A stretch of DNA of 12,528 nucleotides from Prevotellaceae bacterium UBA3646. Lineage in GTDB: Bacteria; Bacteroidota; Bacteroidia; Bacteroidales; Bacteroidaceae. The stretch lies in the NCBI GenBank assembly GCA_002373535.1, contig DFKL01000174.1, positions 1 to 12,528 of the forward strand, given 5' to 3'. The notes under the pieces are model-generated. The model saw only the letters and a program-made list of their open reading frames with translations, ran no database searches and was not told where the DNA came from. Shown piece by piece: positions 1 to 8,265 of the stretch (positions within the stretch are counted from its first letter, which is position 1; the number at the start of each line of letters is the position of its first letter). A program made the translations under genes and the position numbers.

Positions 1-132
1 GTTCTTATATCGTTGATATATCGTTGATATAACGGTGATATAACGGTGATATAACGGTGATATGACGGTGATGTGACGGTGATGTGACGGTGATGTGACG
101 GTGATGTAACGGTGATGTGACGGTGATGTAAA
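1..132. repeat. Tandem array of an 11-bp unit, about 12 copies, cut by window start
   Basis: Twelve consecutive 11-bp units can be laid end to end without a gap. The first reads GTTCTTATATC, the central ones GGTGATATAAC and then GGTGATGTGAC, and the last GGTGATGTAAA. Most differences between units are transitions, with AT-rich 'ATATA' forms on the left and 'ATGTG' forms on the right. There are no unique spacers, so it is not a CRISPR. The plus strand has stops in all frames. The minus strand is stop-free through the array in at least one frame. Because 11 is not a multiple of 3, each frame reads the same 11-residue period. A minus-strand frame starting with ATG at 161-159 runs at least 53 codons through the array and off the window (periodic peptide HHRHITVTSPS). 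Whether it is translated cannot be told. Confidence 0.9.
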
Positions 133-472
133 ATCGAGGATCTACACAAATAATAATTCATCGCCTTTCAAGTGGAGGGGTATCAATATTTTTCCCTTGC
201 CTTGACTGGCATACGGTTGGCCTGTGATTAGCATGCGATGTATATGCGATGTATATACTATTATAATATACCGCCTTTTTCAGCGGCTTATAGATACCAA
301 AGGATGATATTTGAGGCATTCCCGGACAGATGGGGTAAATATTTTTCATAAGTCGGCAGGATATGGCTTTGGTAGTGGCTCATGAGCTGTATAGGGAGTG
401 GCGGCAGTTCCTACATGATATATATATTTATAGTACGTTTGGGTGGTTTATTGATTTTTAACTGCCTAAGGG
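133..472. other. Intergenic stretch with no convincing gene
   Basis: I see no gene here on either strand. The region is AT-rich, with several stops in each plus-strand frame. One 63-codon minus-strand frame (349-158) has no recognisable domain and an unremarkable composition. Its TGA overlaps, as ATGA, the ATG of the frame that runs through the 11-bp array. The only internal structure I noticed is a perfect two-copy 11-bp direct repeat at 233-254. Confidence 0.6.
233..254. repeat. Two perfect copies of an 11-bp direct repeat
   Basis: ATGCGATGTAT occurs twice back to back (233-243 and 244-254). The unit length equals that of the array at 1-132, but the sequence differs beyond a shared GATGTA core. 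It may be a remnant or an independent small duplication. Confidence 0.75.
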
Positions 473-503
473 TTTGTTCCTTTGGATGATTTTGTTATCT
501 TTA
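473..503 (+). promoter_or_regulatory. Bacteroidetes-type promoter for the first M60 peptidase
   Basis: A TTTG box at 473-476 is followed after exactly 19 bp by TATCTTTA at 496-503. This matches the Bacteroidetes sigma-ABfr consensus (TTTG, 19-21 bp, TAnnTTTG) except for the final A. Transcription would start near 510, giving a leader of about 40 nt before the ATG at 551. That rules out the in-frame upstream codon at 482, which lies inside the promoter. Confidence 0.75.
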
Positions 504-550
504 CATGCGCTATTTCGCAAATTATGAACTTAAAAATATATCTTTTTGCT

Positions 551-3500
551 ATGAACAAAAGGTTTTTATTCTCGGTTTGGGGACTGGTTTCCTGTATGTT
601 GGCCATGGCTCAGCTGGTGACTCCTGAGGTGGGCAAGTACTACACGATCGTAAACCAGAATCCTAACAAGGCTCTCACTACTGAGGGTACCACGCATGGA
701 TATGTGATTCAGGAGAACAGGATTTCGCACGGCCTGACGGCCGTAGAGCCGGGGAACAACAGGTCGTACCAGCAGATTTGGTATTGTGCCAAGGCGGGGC
801 AGCTGAAGAATGCGCTGACGCGGCGGTATATAGGGTCTGCTTCGCGTTCGGTACAGGTAAGCACGGTGACGAATGCGACGACGATTACGATGACGAATGC
901 CAATACGCACTTCCTGCTGATAAACGGTATGCAGCTGCATGCTGACGCGAGCAACGTGGTCGTGGGATGGAACGATGCGGAGAACAAGTCTAACTGGTGG
1001 TGCTTTGAGGAGGTTGCCGACATTGACGTGGACGACCTGACTGCCGAGCAGGAGAAGTATGACAAGGAGCAGGCTGAGAAGGCTGCGCTGGAGGCTATCG
1101 TGGCCAATGAGAGTACTTATGCTGCGGTGGTGACGGGGTATTTCTCGGACGGTGCCTGTACGGTGCTGAAGAGTGCCTACAGCGGTTTGACGGATGAGCA
1201 GATGAGGACGAGGATGACGTCTGACGGCCTGCCTGAGCAGGTACAGGAGGTCGTGCTGCGCATAAAGAACAAATGGAGCGATGAGCTGAATCCTGAGATC
1301 TCGGAGCGTTTTCGCGTAGCGGAGTACAAGTGCTATACGAGACAGGACATAAAGCATCAGGTGAAGGCGACGCAGCTGGGAGACCAGAATAACCCGACGG
1401 GTATATGGATGAACTCGCTGCAGCTGATGTATGTGTTCGTGGAGGGTGACATTCCTGACGGCACGGAGCTGAGAATAGTGGGCGGCAGCGGTGCTGAGAT
1501 AGACCGCCAATGGTGGTGGGGTGGCACGAAGCTGCACTCGGGAATGAACATCATATACAATGGCAACGAGAACTCGTACATGTGGATAATGTATACGGCG
1601 CCGGGGGACCTGACGAGGAACATATCGCGCTTCCCTGCCCTGAAGATTCATATAGAGGGTGGCGACGTGCTGGGATATGCGGACGTGGCTGGCAAGAACG
1701 AGTCGGAGGCGAACAGTGAGTACGAGAAGATGCTGAAGCATGCGAACGCGATGATGAACGCGAGGGGTGTATCGACGAAGAAGATGAACTTTGCGGTAAA
1801 GGGTGAGCGTGGACTGTTCCTGTTCCCCGTGGACTGCTATAACCAGATTTGGAGCAGCCAGACGAAGTATGGCTACAAGATATACAAGAGCATGAAGTTC
1901 TACGATGATGTGCTGAAGTGGGAATGGAGTGCGATGGGATGGCAGGACCGTGTGGAGGCCGGCGAGGCTACCGGGCGTGAGGGGCTGGATCCAGGCTCGG
2001 GCTTTGCCTACTATCCGAGCAAGATAAACAACCTGGCGGCTACGATGATGTTGTATAACGGCAAGAATCCGTACAGCTCGGACAACTATACGTGTATGCC
2101 GAGCGTGGGGGCCGTGGAGAGCTCGTACAATGCGGAGAGGGAGAACTTTGACACTTGGTGCGTGGGCCACGAATCGGGACATAACAACCAGGGGACTATC
2201 AACTTGCCGTCGAGCATGGAGGCGTCGAACAACTATTTCTCGAACATCATTACGTACCAGTGGGGCTACAGGATGAGCCGCGGCATGAACTTTGACGAGA
2301 ATATGGAGTACTGGAAGTCGAAGACGATGTTCCCGCAGCGTAACATCTCGATGACCATGCGCATGTGGTACAACTTGTACCTGTACTATCACCTGGCAGG
2401 GCATAACAAGGGGTTCACGCAAAAGCTGCACAAGCTGCTGCGCCAGGATCCGATGGTGTTCGGCGGCCAGGGCTGGTATGAGGGCGGAGGCTCGGACGGC
2501 AACGGGGGTGCCAACATGGGTCTGGCGTCGAACAGCTGGCTGAAATTCTACGAAAAGGCTTGCGAGGCTGCGGGGGAGGACCTGACGGAGTATTTCCGTA
2601 TGTGGGGTTTCTTCTATACGTCGAAGGAGGCCAAGTATGCCACACAGAATCCTAACAACGGGAAGTGGTATGTGTATTGCGGCGACTATGCTTCGTACTA
2701 TATCGAGAATACACAGGAGATGATAGACGCGGCTATCGCGCGTGTAAAGAAGAAGGGGTACAAGGAGAACAAGCAGGTGATGTTCATAGAGGACCGCCTG
2801 GAGGCTCAGGAGAGATATGACATAAATGCGACTGGGGGGGCCATAAAGCCTGACAACGGCGGTACGATACGTACGACGGAGTGGCTGAAGAAGTATCATG
2901 GCGACATCGGATACTATAAGTATTACAATGACGGGAACATGAAGCTGGCCAAGGCTGAGGACTACACGTACATGGCTACCGGTTCCAAGATAAGCGTGAC
3001 GGTAAAGAGCGGCAGCGAGAACAATGGTGTCGGTATCATCGTCTATAACGAGGATGGCACAATTGGCTGGATGAGCAATCGCTTCAACTTTACGATACCT
3101 GCCGAGGTTGCAGCAGGCAACTACAAGGTTGTCATCATCAACGCCGACGGCAGCGAGGTCGAAATCATGAATGCACTTGACAGCGATGACCCTGATGTGC
3201 TGAAGAGTCTTCTGGACAATGCCGTGAACGAGTCCAAGACCTACACCGGAATGACAAGCAACGTCAAGGTAGGATGGTACACGACCAGCGCCGTATCAGA
3301 GCTGAAAGACCTGGTTACACAGGCAAACAATGCCATATCTGCAAGTGACGTTGCACAGTACAGGTCACTGACCAACCAGATTACTGCTGAAATGGTCAAC
3401 CTTGAGAAAAACGGCGAAAGGACTCCGCTGGAGCCTTCTGGCATATACTATCTGCAGAATTTCGAGCGCAAGCATTACCTGACCAACAACTATAGCTGTA

Positions 3501-4720
3501 ACGAGACGCAGAACAACGCCTACAACCGCTGGGTGCTGGTTCCTGTTCAGGGAGAGGAGGGCTACTATTACATACAGAACAATTCTTCCAAGAAATACAT
3601 CAATTTCCTGGACGGTTACACGTACAATGCAGAAAACCAGAGCAAGGCTACCAAATTCCATCTTGAGGATTACGGACAAGGCGCATTCTGCTTTGCCTTC
3701 AAAAACAATGCAGGACAGACCAAGTACATCAACGAGACGCCTTCACAAAACGGTACTATAGGCTGGAGTTGGGCAGCAGGTTCGGCATGGTACATAGAGC
3801 GGTACAACTATATTAATCCGTATGTGGATCTGGAGATGCTGAACAAACTTATTGAGGACGAAAAGGCGTTGGTTGACAAGGTTGCCATATATGATGCTAC
3901 GCTGCATCCTATCGAGCTGCAGGTTACGAACCAGGAGTCGGCCGGATACCTTTCCTGCAACCTGGGGCCTCAGGAGCATAACACGCCTGGTTTCTACAAC
4001 ATGGGCAAGCTGATTGATAATAACCGTAACACCTTCTACTACAGCGTTGTGCCAGATGAAGATGTGATTCCCACACTGACGGTTGACCTTGGTACGGGTA
4101 ATACTCTGAAGGCGTTCACCCTGAACATCGTCTCTGCCACGACCAACAAGCCTGGAACAATACTGATGAATGGAAGCACTGACGGCAAAACATGGACATT
4201 ACTCAAGACCTTCAATAACCTGTTTGGTTCTTCAAGAGATTTTGAGGAGGATGTTTCATTGTCAAAGGCATATAGGTACTTCATGTTCCAGTTCGGCAAC
4301 ATGTTAAATCAGTATCAAGGTTACGAAGGTGCTCTGCGTTTAGCTGATTTCAGGATGTCCACGACCGAAGTATCAAATGTGCTGCGCGAAGAGTACAAGG
4401 ATATCAGATATGGCTCTACAGCAGGCACAACACTGGTTGCAAACTGCAAGAAGTACGAGGCTGCTGCTATCGAGGCTGCCAACGGTGACCCTTCGCCTCT
4501 GTCGTACAAGACTCCATACAGCAACCTGCTGAATGCCTACAACAAGCTGGCTTCGGCTGCCGGGGAGTCTCCGTTTGATCCGACCGCCATTACGGACATA
4601 GTGGACGGCGGCGTGGTGCCTGAGGACGTGAAGGGTGATGCTTACGACCTGAGCGGCCGCAGGGTGGCCGGCAACGTAAGGGGTATCGTGATCGTCAACG
4701 GCAAAAAAGTGATAAGATAG
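551..4720 (+). CDS. Secreted M60-family (enhancin/mucinase-like) zinc metallopeptidase with carbohydrate-binding modules
   Basis: This 1389-residue protein probably cuts O-glycosylated host proteins such as mucins outside the cell. The start at 551 is chosen because it begins a type I signal peptide (residues 1-20, ending AMA before Q21). A longer frame from 482 would bury that signal and start inside the promoter. Domains in order: ricin-like beta-trefoil (about 22-152), helical linker (155-253), M60 region (about 254-745) with the zinc motif HESGH at 540-544 and third-ligand Glu557, beta domain (about 780-873), helical FIVAR-like segment (877-960), second ricin-like domain (964-1082), and F5/8 type C / CBM32-like domain (about 1123-1268). 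A C-terminal tail resembling T9SS-type sorting tails follows (YDLSGRR, then IVNGKKVIR). HExxH plus a Glu 12 residues later fits M60. Codon choice changes near 3000, suggesting that the C-terminal modules have a different history. A G7 run lies at 2834-2840. Family assignment is firm, substrate is inferred. Confidence 0.9.
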   Translation: MNKRFLFSVWGLVSCMLAMAQLVTPEVGKYYTIVNQNPNKALTTEGTTHGYVIQENRISHGLTAVEPGNNRSYQQIWYCAKAGQLKNALTRRYIGSASRSVQVSTVTNATTITMTNANTHFLLINGMQLHADASNVVVGWNDAENKSNWWCFEEVADIDVDDLTAEQEKYDKEQAEKAALEAIVANESTYAAVVTGYFSDGACTVLKSAYSGLTDEQMRTRMTSDGLPEQVQEVVLRIKNKWSDELNPEISERFRVAEYKCYTRQDIKHQVKATQLGDQNNPTGIWMNSLQLMYVFVEGDIPDGTELRIVGGSGAEIDRQWWWGGTKLHSGMNIIYNGNENSYMWIMYTAPGDLTRNISRFPALKIHIEGGDVLGYADVAGKNESEANSEYEKMLKHANAMMNARGVSTKKMNFAVKGERGLFLFPVDCYNQIWSSQTKYGYKIYKSMKFYDDVLKWEWSAMGWQDRVEAGEATGREGLDPGSGFAYYPSKINNLAATMMLYNGKNPYSSDNYTCMPSVGAVESSYNAERENFDTWCVGHESGHNNQGTINLPSSMEASNNYFSNIITYQWGYRMSRGMNFDENMEYWKSKTMFPQRNISMTMRMWYNLYLYYHLAGHNKGFTQKLHKLLRQDPMVFGGQGWYEGGGSDGNGGANMGLASNSWLKFYEKACEAAGEDLTEYFRMWGFFYTSKEAKYATQNPNNGKWYVYCGDYASYYIENTQEMIDAAIARVKKKGYKENKQVMFIEDRLEAQERYDINATGGAIKPDNGGTIRTTEWLKKYHGDIGYYKYYNDGNMKLAKAEDYTYMATGSKISVTVKSGSENNGVGIIVYNEDGTIGWMSNRFNFTIPAEVAAGNYKVVIINADGSEVEIMNALDSDDPDVLKSLLDNAVNESKTYTGMTSNVKVGWYTTSAVSELKDLVTQANNAISASDVAQYRSLTNQITAEMVNLEKNGERTPLEPSGIYYLQNFERKHYLTNNYSCNETQNNAYNRWVLVPVQGEEGYYYIQNNSSKKYINFLDGYTYNAENQSKATKFHLEDYGQGAFCFAFKNNAGQTKYINETPSQNGTIGWSWAAGSAWYIERYNYINPYVDLEMLNKLIEDEKALVDKVAIYDATLHPIELQVTNQESAGYLSCNLGPQEHNTPGFYNMGKLIDNNRNTFYYSVVPDEDVIPTLTVDLGTGNTLKAFTLNIVSATTNKPGTILMNGSTDGKTWTLLKTFNNLFGSSRDFEEDVSLSKAYRYFMFQFGNMLNQYQGYEGALRLADFRMSTTEVSNVLREEYKDIRYGSTAGTTLVANCKKYEAAAIEAANGDPSPLSYKTPYSNLLNAYNKLASAAGESPFDPTAITDIVDGGVVPEDVKGDAYDLSGRRVAGNVRGIVIVNGKKVIR

Positions 4721-4749
4721 GGGGCGTGGCTTCCCATGGATAATTTTTT

Positions 4750-4782
4750 CGCTCTCCCGGTGACGGGGGAGCGTTTTTTTTT
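4750..4782 (+). terminator. Rho-independent terminator after the first M60 gene
   Basis: A 9-bp stem (4750-4758 paired with 4765-4773, one G-U wobble) closes a 6-nt loop and is followed by nine T residues at 4774-4782. It ends 30-60 bp after the stop at 4720, so the two peptidase genes are probably transcribed separately. Confidence 0.9.
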
Positions 4783-4783
4783 G

Positions 4784-4791
4784 TATCTTTA
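4784..4791 (+). promoter_or_regulatory. Probable -7 element for the second M60 gene
   Basis: TATCTTTA is identical to the -7 box at 496-503 and sits 39 bp before the ATG at 4831. No TTTG box occurs 19-21 bp upstream; that position falls inside the terminator hairpin. The promoter may be weak or activator-dependent, or the match may be by chance. Confidence 0.5.
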
Positions 4792-4830
4792 GGGCATAAA
4801 ATGTAATGTTGAACTATAATCTGACTTACG

Positions 4831-7800
4831 ATGAAAAGGCTTCTGACCGCTCTTGCGATACTGGTAACAGCAATTGGAATACAGGCGCAAGACTCCAAGG
4901 TGAACGTGAAGGCTATCACAACTTCGCCGACGTCTTACTATGGAAGTAACTATCCGGCCCTGGCCATTGACGGCAACACTGGTACGTTCTGGCACAGTCA
5001 GAGCATAAGCGGCAGTTCGTCAACAGTGGTGCTGACGCTGAAGGCTGTCTCGCATGTGGACTATGTGAGGTATACTCCGCGTCAGGATGGCAACACGAAC
5101 GGCAACTGGGGAACGGTGGAGGTGTATACTGCTCCGAAGACGACGTCGATAAACTATTCGCTGGTGGGGAGCTATAACCTGAACATGGGTTCGGGATGCC
5201 ATGACTTTGCACTGGGCGACGAGGGGGCTGACATAGGGCGTGTGAAGTTTATCGTGAGGAGCGGTGCCGCGGGGTTTGCCAGCGCTGCGGAGATAGAGTG
5301 CTTTGCGAGGGACAGGTCGAAGCAGCATGCCTTTGAGGAGTATTTTGAGGATAATTTGTTCACCCAGCTGAAAAGCGGTGTCACGAGCAGCGACGGTATA
5401 GAGGATGCGGATGTAAAGAGGCTGGTGGACAACCTGCTGGCGGATGCTGAGGAATACAAGAGGTTCCGTGTGGGTGAGTTTGAGGCTTACAGGCCTACGG
5501 AGGAACTGAAGGCGGAGCTGAGGACTTCGTCTCTGTACAGCAACTATGAGAATCCCACGGGTATTTACCTGAAGGCGGGTGAGGTGTGCTGGGTAGCGGC
5601 TGAGGGTATCGGGAACGATGCAGTAGGGCTGAAGATAAAGAGTTGGGGGGAACAGGGTACAAGCGGCAGCAGCTACGGCTTGTCAAACGGTCTGAACTAT
5701 ATCATGGCTACAACGGAGGGAAACGTGTTCGTAGACTACTATACGACGAACTATGAGTCGGCACCAAAGGTGAGGGTGCATTTCGTAAACGCTCCACGTC
5801 AGGGGTACTGGGACAGCAGGACAATGACGAACACTGACTGGAAATGGATAATGGCTAACAAGGAGGTGGGCGACCGCTCGTCAAGTGACAAAACGATAAT
5901 AATCACGCAGAGTGAGCATGCAGAGACGGCTTACCCGGCCTATGCGTGGAAGGCTAACTGTCCGACGAACATCGTGGAAACGATGCGTCTGTATGAGTGT
6001 GTGCAGTGGGCTGAGCGTGACATCATGGGGCTGAAGAAGTATGGGAGAGAGACGAAGAACAGACAGTTGTTCTATGTGAGCACGACAGGGTTCATGGCGG
6101 CCGGGGGCGATGGCGCATGGTGCCACTATGGCTCGCTGGGGCCTATAATGAAGCCGGACAACAAGAGTTTCGACTTCTGGGGAGTGGGTCATGAGTGGGG
6201 ACATAACAACCAGATAACGCCAGGGTTCAAATGGACGGGGTGTGGCGAGACGACGAACAACATATATGCCAGCTGGGCTCAGCTGAATTTCAGCGGAAAT
6301 GCTTCGAGCAACCTGCGCCTGGAGGATGAGGTGACGGGGGTAAACGACTACAGTGGAATGCGCGGAGGTCGTATGCAGACTTATTTTGAGGAGGGTCTGA
6401 GAAAGGGTGTACAGTGGCAGCTGCAGGATGGTCCGGACTATCACGGGAGTGAGCCTGGCAGTGACGGAGGACGTAACTATGACCACTTTGTCAAGCTGGT
6501 GCCTTTCTGGCAGCTGAACCTGTGGGGCACGAAGGCAGGAAAGTGTCCTGACATCATCCCTATGGTAATCGAGAACCTGCGTACGACGGCGTACAACACC
6601 CTGTATTACATGAGTAACGGCGAGATGCAACTGAACTGGATAAAGGTGGCTTGCGACTCGGCAAAGATCAACTTGCTGCCGTTCTTTGAGAAGGCGGGTA
6701 TGTTCAAGGAGATTGACAGGGTTATATATGACTATGGCAATGCGCGTACGACGATTACCACGAGTATGCTGAATGCAGTACGCTCGTATATCAGCAAGAA
6801 GAACTATCCTGCCATGACGGAGGAGATAAACTACATTAACGGGCATAACTGGGAGATATACAAGAATTGTGCAAAGCTGGAGGTTCCGGCCAAGATGGGC
6901 ACGGGGTGCTCGCTGAACGGCACGAAACTGAAGGTGCTGCATTCGTATGTGAAGAATGCTGTGGCGTTTGAGACGTATAACAGCAGTGACGAGCTGATAC
7001 GTATTACGATGTACGGTCTGGGGAGTGACGATGCGCACTCGTTTACGCAAGTCCTGTACCCTAACGGGGAGGATGCCGCCTATGTAAAGGCGGTGGGATA
7101 TGACGGGGAGCGCAAGATTATCTTCAGGGGGCAGGCGCCTGTACTGCAGGCAGGGAAATTCTATTCGATAGTGAGCAACAGCCAGGGGGGTGCCCTAACC
7201 TGCGGCGTGGCGACTTCAACAGACCAGGATGACGAGATATCGTGGTCCGTGACACGTGCTGCGGAAAGCGCGAGCAAGGCGGACCAGATATGGGCGGTAG
7301 AGTCGTACGCAAACAACAAGTATCTGTACAACCCTCAATCGGACTGCTATCTGGGGGGGGATGCCAATACGGCTTTTACGCAGCTGTTCCCTTTTGAGGA
7401 GGCTGCCTACTACAGGTTTGACTGCGTAGACGAGAGTGAGAGTACGTGGACCGTGGCATTGCGGGGCGAGGGCCAGTACTTGAATTCGTACTCATCGACG
7501 AACACGGGATATTGGAGCGGTGGCAGCGGTGATCCAAACAACATCTGGGTCATAAAGGAAGTGACGGACTTTAACGTTACCATTAACAGCTATGGTTTCC
7601 TGAATGTCTGCCTGCCTTTTGCGGTATCGTTGCCTACTGGCTATACCGCTAACGTGGTAACCGAAATAAAGAAGGTTGGTGACGTAACGTTTGCCATAAT
7701 GGAGAGGTTGTGGGGAGTGGTGCCTGCAAGGACGCCTGTGATATTGCTCGGAAAGAAGAGTTCCACGTGCAAACTGAAGCTGATCTATGGTAACGATACG

Positions 7801-8160
7801 GCGGCTCCGGCGGTGAACTTGCTGAAAGGGTCTACGCTGAAAAGGACGGGGTATACGAAGTATTCGGTCTTGTCTACGAGCGCAACGGGGGATGCCAAGG
7901 ACTTTGATTGTGCGGAGGGTGCCCTGAAGGCTTCCTCGCTGACTTACGTCGCAATAAACAAGGCGTTCCTACAGACGGCGGACGTGGGTAACATATCTAT
8001 CGCCTACCTGACCCTGGATGACAATCCTACCGGTATTGCCGACATTACGGAGGATGACATCATGGCTTGTGAAGAGGTATATGACTTGCAGGGGCGAAAG
8101 GGGGAAAAGACGTCGAAGGGCGGCATCTATATTATTAACGGCAGAAAGGTGATCAGGTAG
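4831..8160 (+). CDS. Second secreted M60-family zinc metallopeptidase, with N-terminal F5/8-type module
   Basis: This 1109-residue protein is a second extracellular peptidase of the mucin-targeting M60 family. A type I signal peptide (residues 1-20, ending IQAQ) supports the start. Domains: F5/8 type C / CBM32-like (about 20-165, with GNTGTFWHS), short helical linker, M60 region (about 212-690) with HEWGH at 454-458 and Glu473 in GCGETTNNIY, a beta domain (about 690-770), ricin-like beta-trefoil (772-910), a beta-rich domain beginning near 913 (GFLNVCLPFAV), and a C-terminal tail (about 1085-1109; VYDLQGR, then INGRKVIR) like that of the neighbouring peptidase. The binding modules are in the reverse order to the upstream gene, and the catalytic regions differ widely, so this is not a recent tandem duplicate. 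A G8 run occurs at 7353-7360 in the ricin-like domain. Substrate specificity is not visible from sequence. Confidence 0.9.
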   Translation: MKRLLTALAILVTAIGIQAQDSKVNVKAITTSPTSYYGSNYPALAIDGNTGTFWHSQSISGSSSTVVLTLKAVSHVDYVRYTPRQDGNTNGNWGTVEVYTAPKTTSINYSLVGSYNLNMGSGCHDFALGDEGADIGRVKFIVRSGAAGFASAAEIECFARDRSKQHAFEEYFEDNLFTQLKSGVTSSDGIEDADVKRLVDNLLADAEEYKRFRVGEFEAYRPTEELKAELRTSSLYSNYENPTGIYLKAGEVCWVAAEGIGNDAVGLKIKSWGEQGTSGSSYGLSNGLNYIMATTEGNVFVDYYTTNYESAPKVRVHFVNAPRQGYWDSRTMTNTDWKWIMANKEVGDRSSSDKTIIITQSEHAETAYPAYAWKANCPTNIVETMRLYECVQWAERDIMGLKKYGRETKNRQLFYVSTTGFMAAGGDGAWCHYGSLGPIMKPDNKSFDFWGVGHEWGHNNQITPGFKWTGCGETTNNIYASWAQLNFSGNASSNLRLEDEVTGVNDYSGMRGGRMQTYFEEGLRKGVQWQLQDGPDYHGSEPGSDGGRNYDHFVKLVPFWQLNLWGTKAGKCPDIIPMVIENLRTTAYNTLYYMSNGEMQLNWIKVACDSAKINLLPFFEKAGMFKEIDRVIYDYGNARTTITTSMLNAVRSYISKKNYPAMTEEINYINGHNWEIYKNCAKLEVPAKMGTGCSLNGTKLKVLHSYVKNAVAFETYNSSDELIRITMYGLGSDDAHSFTQVLYPNGEDAAYVKAVGYDGERKIIFRGQAPVLQAGKFYSIVSNSQGGALTCGVATSTDQDDEISWSVTRAAESASKADQIWAVESYANNKYLYNPQSDCYLGGDANTAFTQLFPFEEAAYYRFDCVDESESTWTVALRGEGQYLNSYSSTNTGYWSGGSGDPNNIWVIKEVTDFNVTINSYGFLNVCLPFAVSLPTGYTANVVTEIKKVGDVTFAIMERLWGVVPARTPVILLGKKSSTCKLKLIYGNDTAAPAVNLLKGSTLKRTGYTKYSVLSTSATGDAKDFDCAEGALKASSLTYVAINKAFLQTADVGNISIAYLTLDDNPTGIADITEDDIMACEEVYDLQGRKGEKTSKGGIYIINGRKVIR

Positions 8161-8194
8161 TGGAAGCGGATCCTGTTACTACATATCGGCATAA

Positions 8195-8214
8195 AAAGCA
8201 AACGGATTTGCTTT
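8195..8214. repeat. Perfect 8-bp inverted repeat overlapping a -33 box
   Basis: AAAGCAAA, a 4-nt CGGA loop and TTTGCTTT form a perfect hairpin. Its right arm overlaps the TTTG box at 8212-8215. It could be a weak terminator of the upstream peptidase gene, since seven T residues follow at 8226-8232, though 11 nt away. It could equally be an operator over the promoter. The sequence alone does not decide. Confidence 0.6.
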
Positions 8215-8242
8215 GTCCTACACTCTTTTTTTAGTAACTTTA
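8212..8242 (+). promoter_or_regulatory. Bacteroidetes-type promoter for the DUF6057 / lipoprotein pair
   Basis: TTTG at 8212-8215, a 19-bp spacer and TAACTTTA at 8235-8242 repeat the geometry seen at 473-503. The predicted start near 8249 gives a leader of under 20 nt, short but compatible with Bacteroidetes translation without a Shine-Dalgarno site. Confidence 0.75.
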
Positions 8243-8265
8243 CAGACAGAAAGCCTTATAATGTG

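Noticed and set aside
1..132. CRISPR array
   Set aside because: The units are contiguous 11-mers with no spacers and no cas genes nearby.
158..349. 63-codon minus-strand frame in the intergenic region
   Set aside because: No domain, no ribosome site, no promoter; kept only as context for the overlapping repeat frame.
482..550. 23-codon N-terminal extension of the first M60 protein
   Set aside because: It would start inside the promoter and place a second hydrophobic stretch before a clean signal peptide; ATG at 551 is the natural start.
584..595. Lipobox LVSC in the signal peptide of the first M60 protein
   Set aside because: The Cys at residue 15 comes too early and is followed by more hydrophobic residues ending AMA-Q, a normal type I site; no surface-export acidic motif follows.
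566..2899. 777-codon open frame on the minus strand
   Set aside because: It is the mirror of strongly biased codon use in the M60 gene, arginine/histidine/leucine-rich without a recognisable domain, and ends where the codon bias ends.
5881..7050. 389-codon open frame on the minus strand within the second M60 gene
   Set aside because: Same kind of antisense shadow; no domain and no promoter.
7353..7360. Frameshift at the G8 run in the second M60 gene
   Set aside because: The frame reads through into a coherent ricin-like domain and tail, so the gene is intact as given.
8263..8265. GTG start one codon upstream for the DUF6057 protein
   Set aside because: The adjacent ATG at 8266 is the more usual start and nothing favours GTG.
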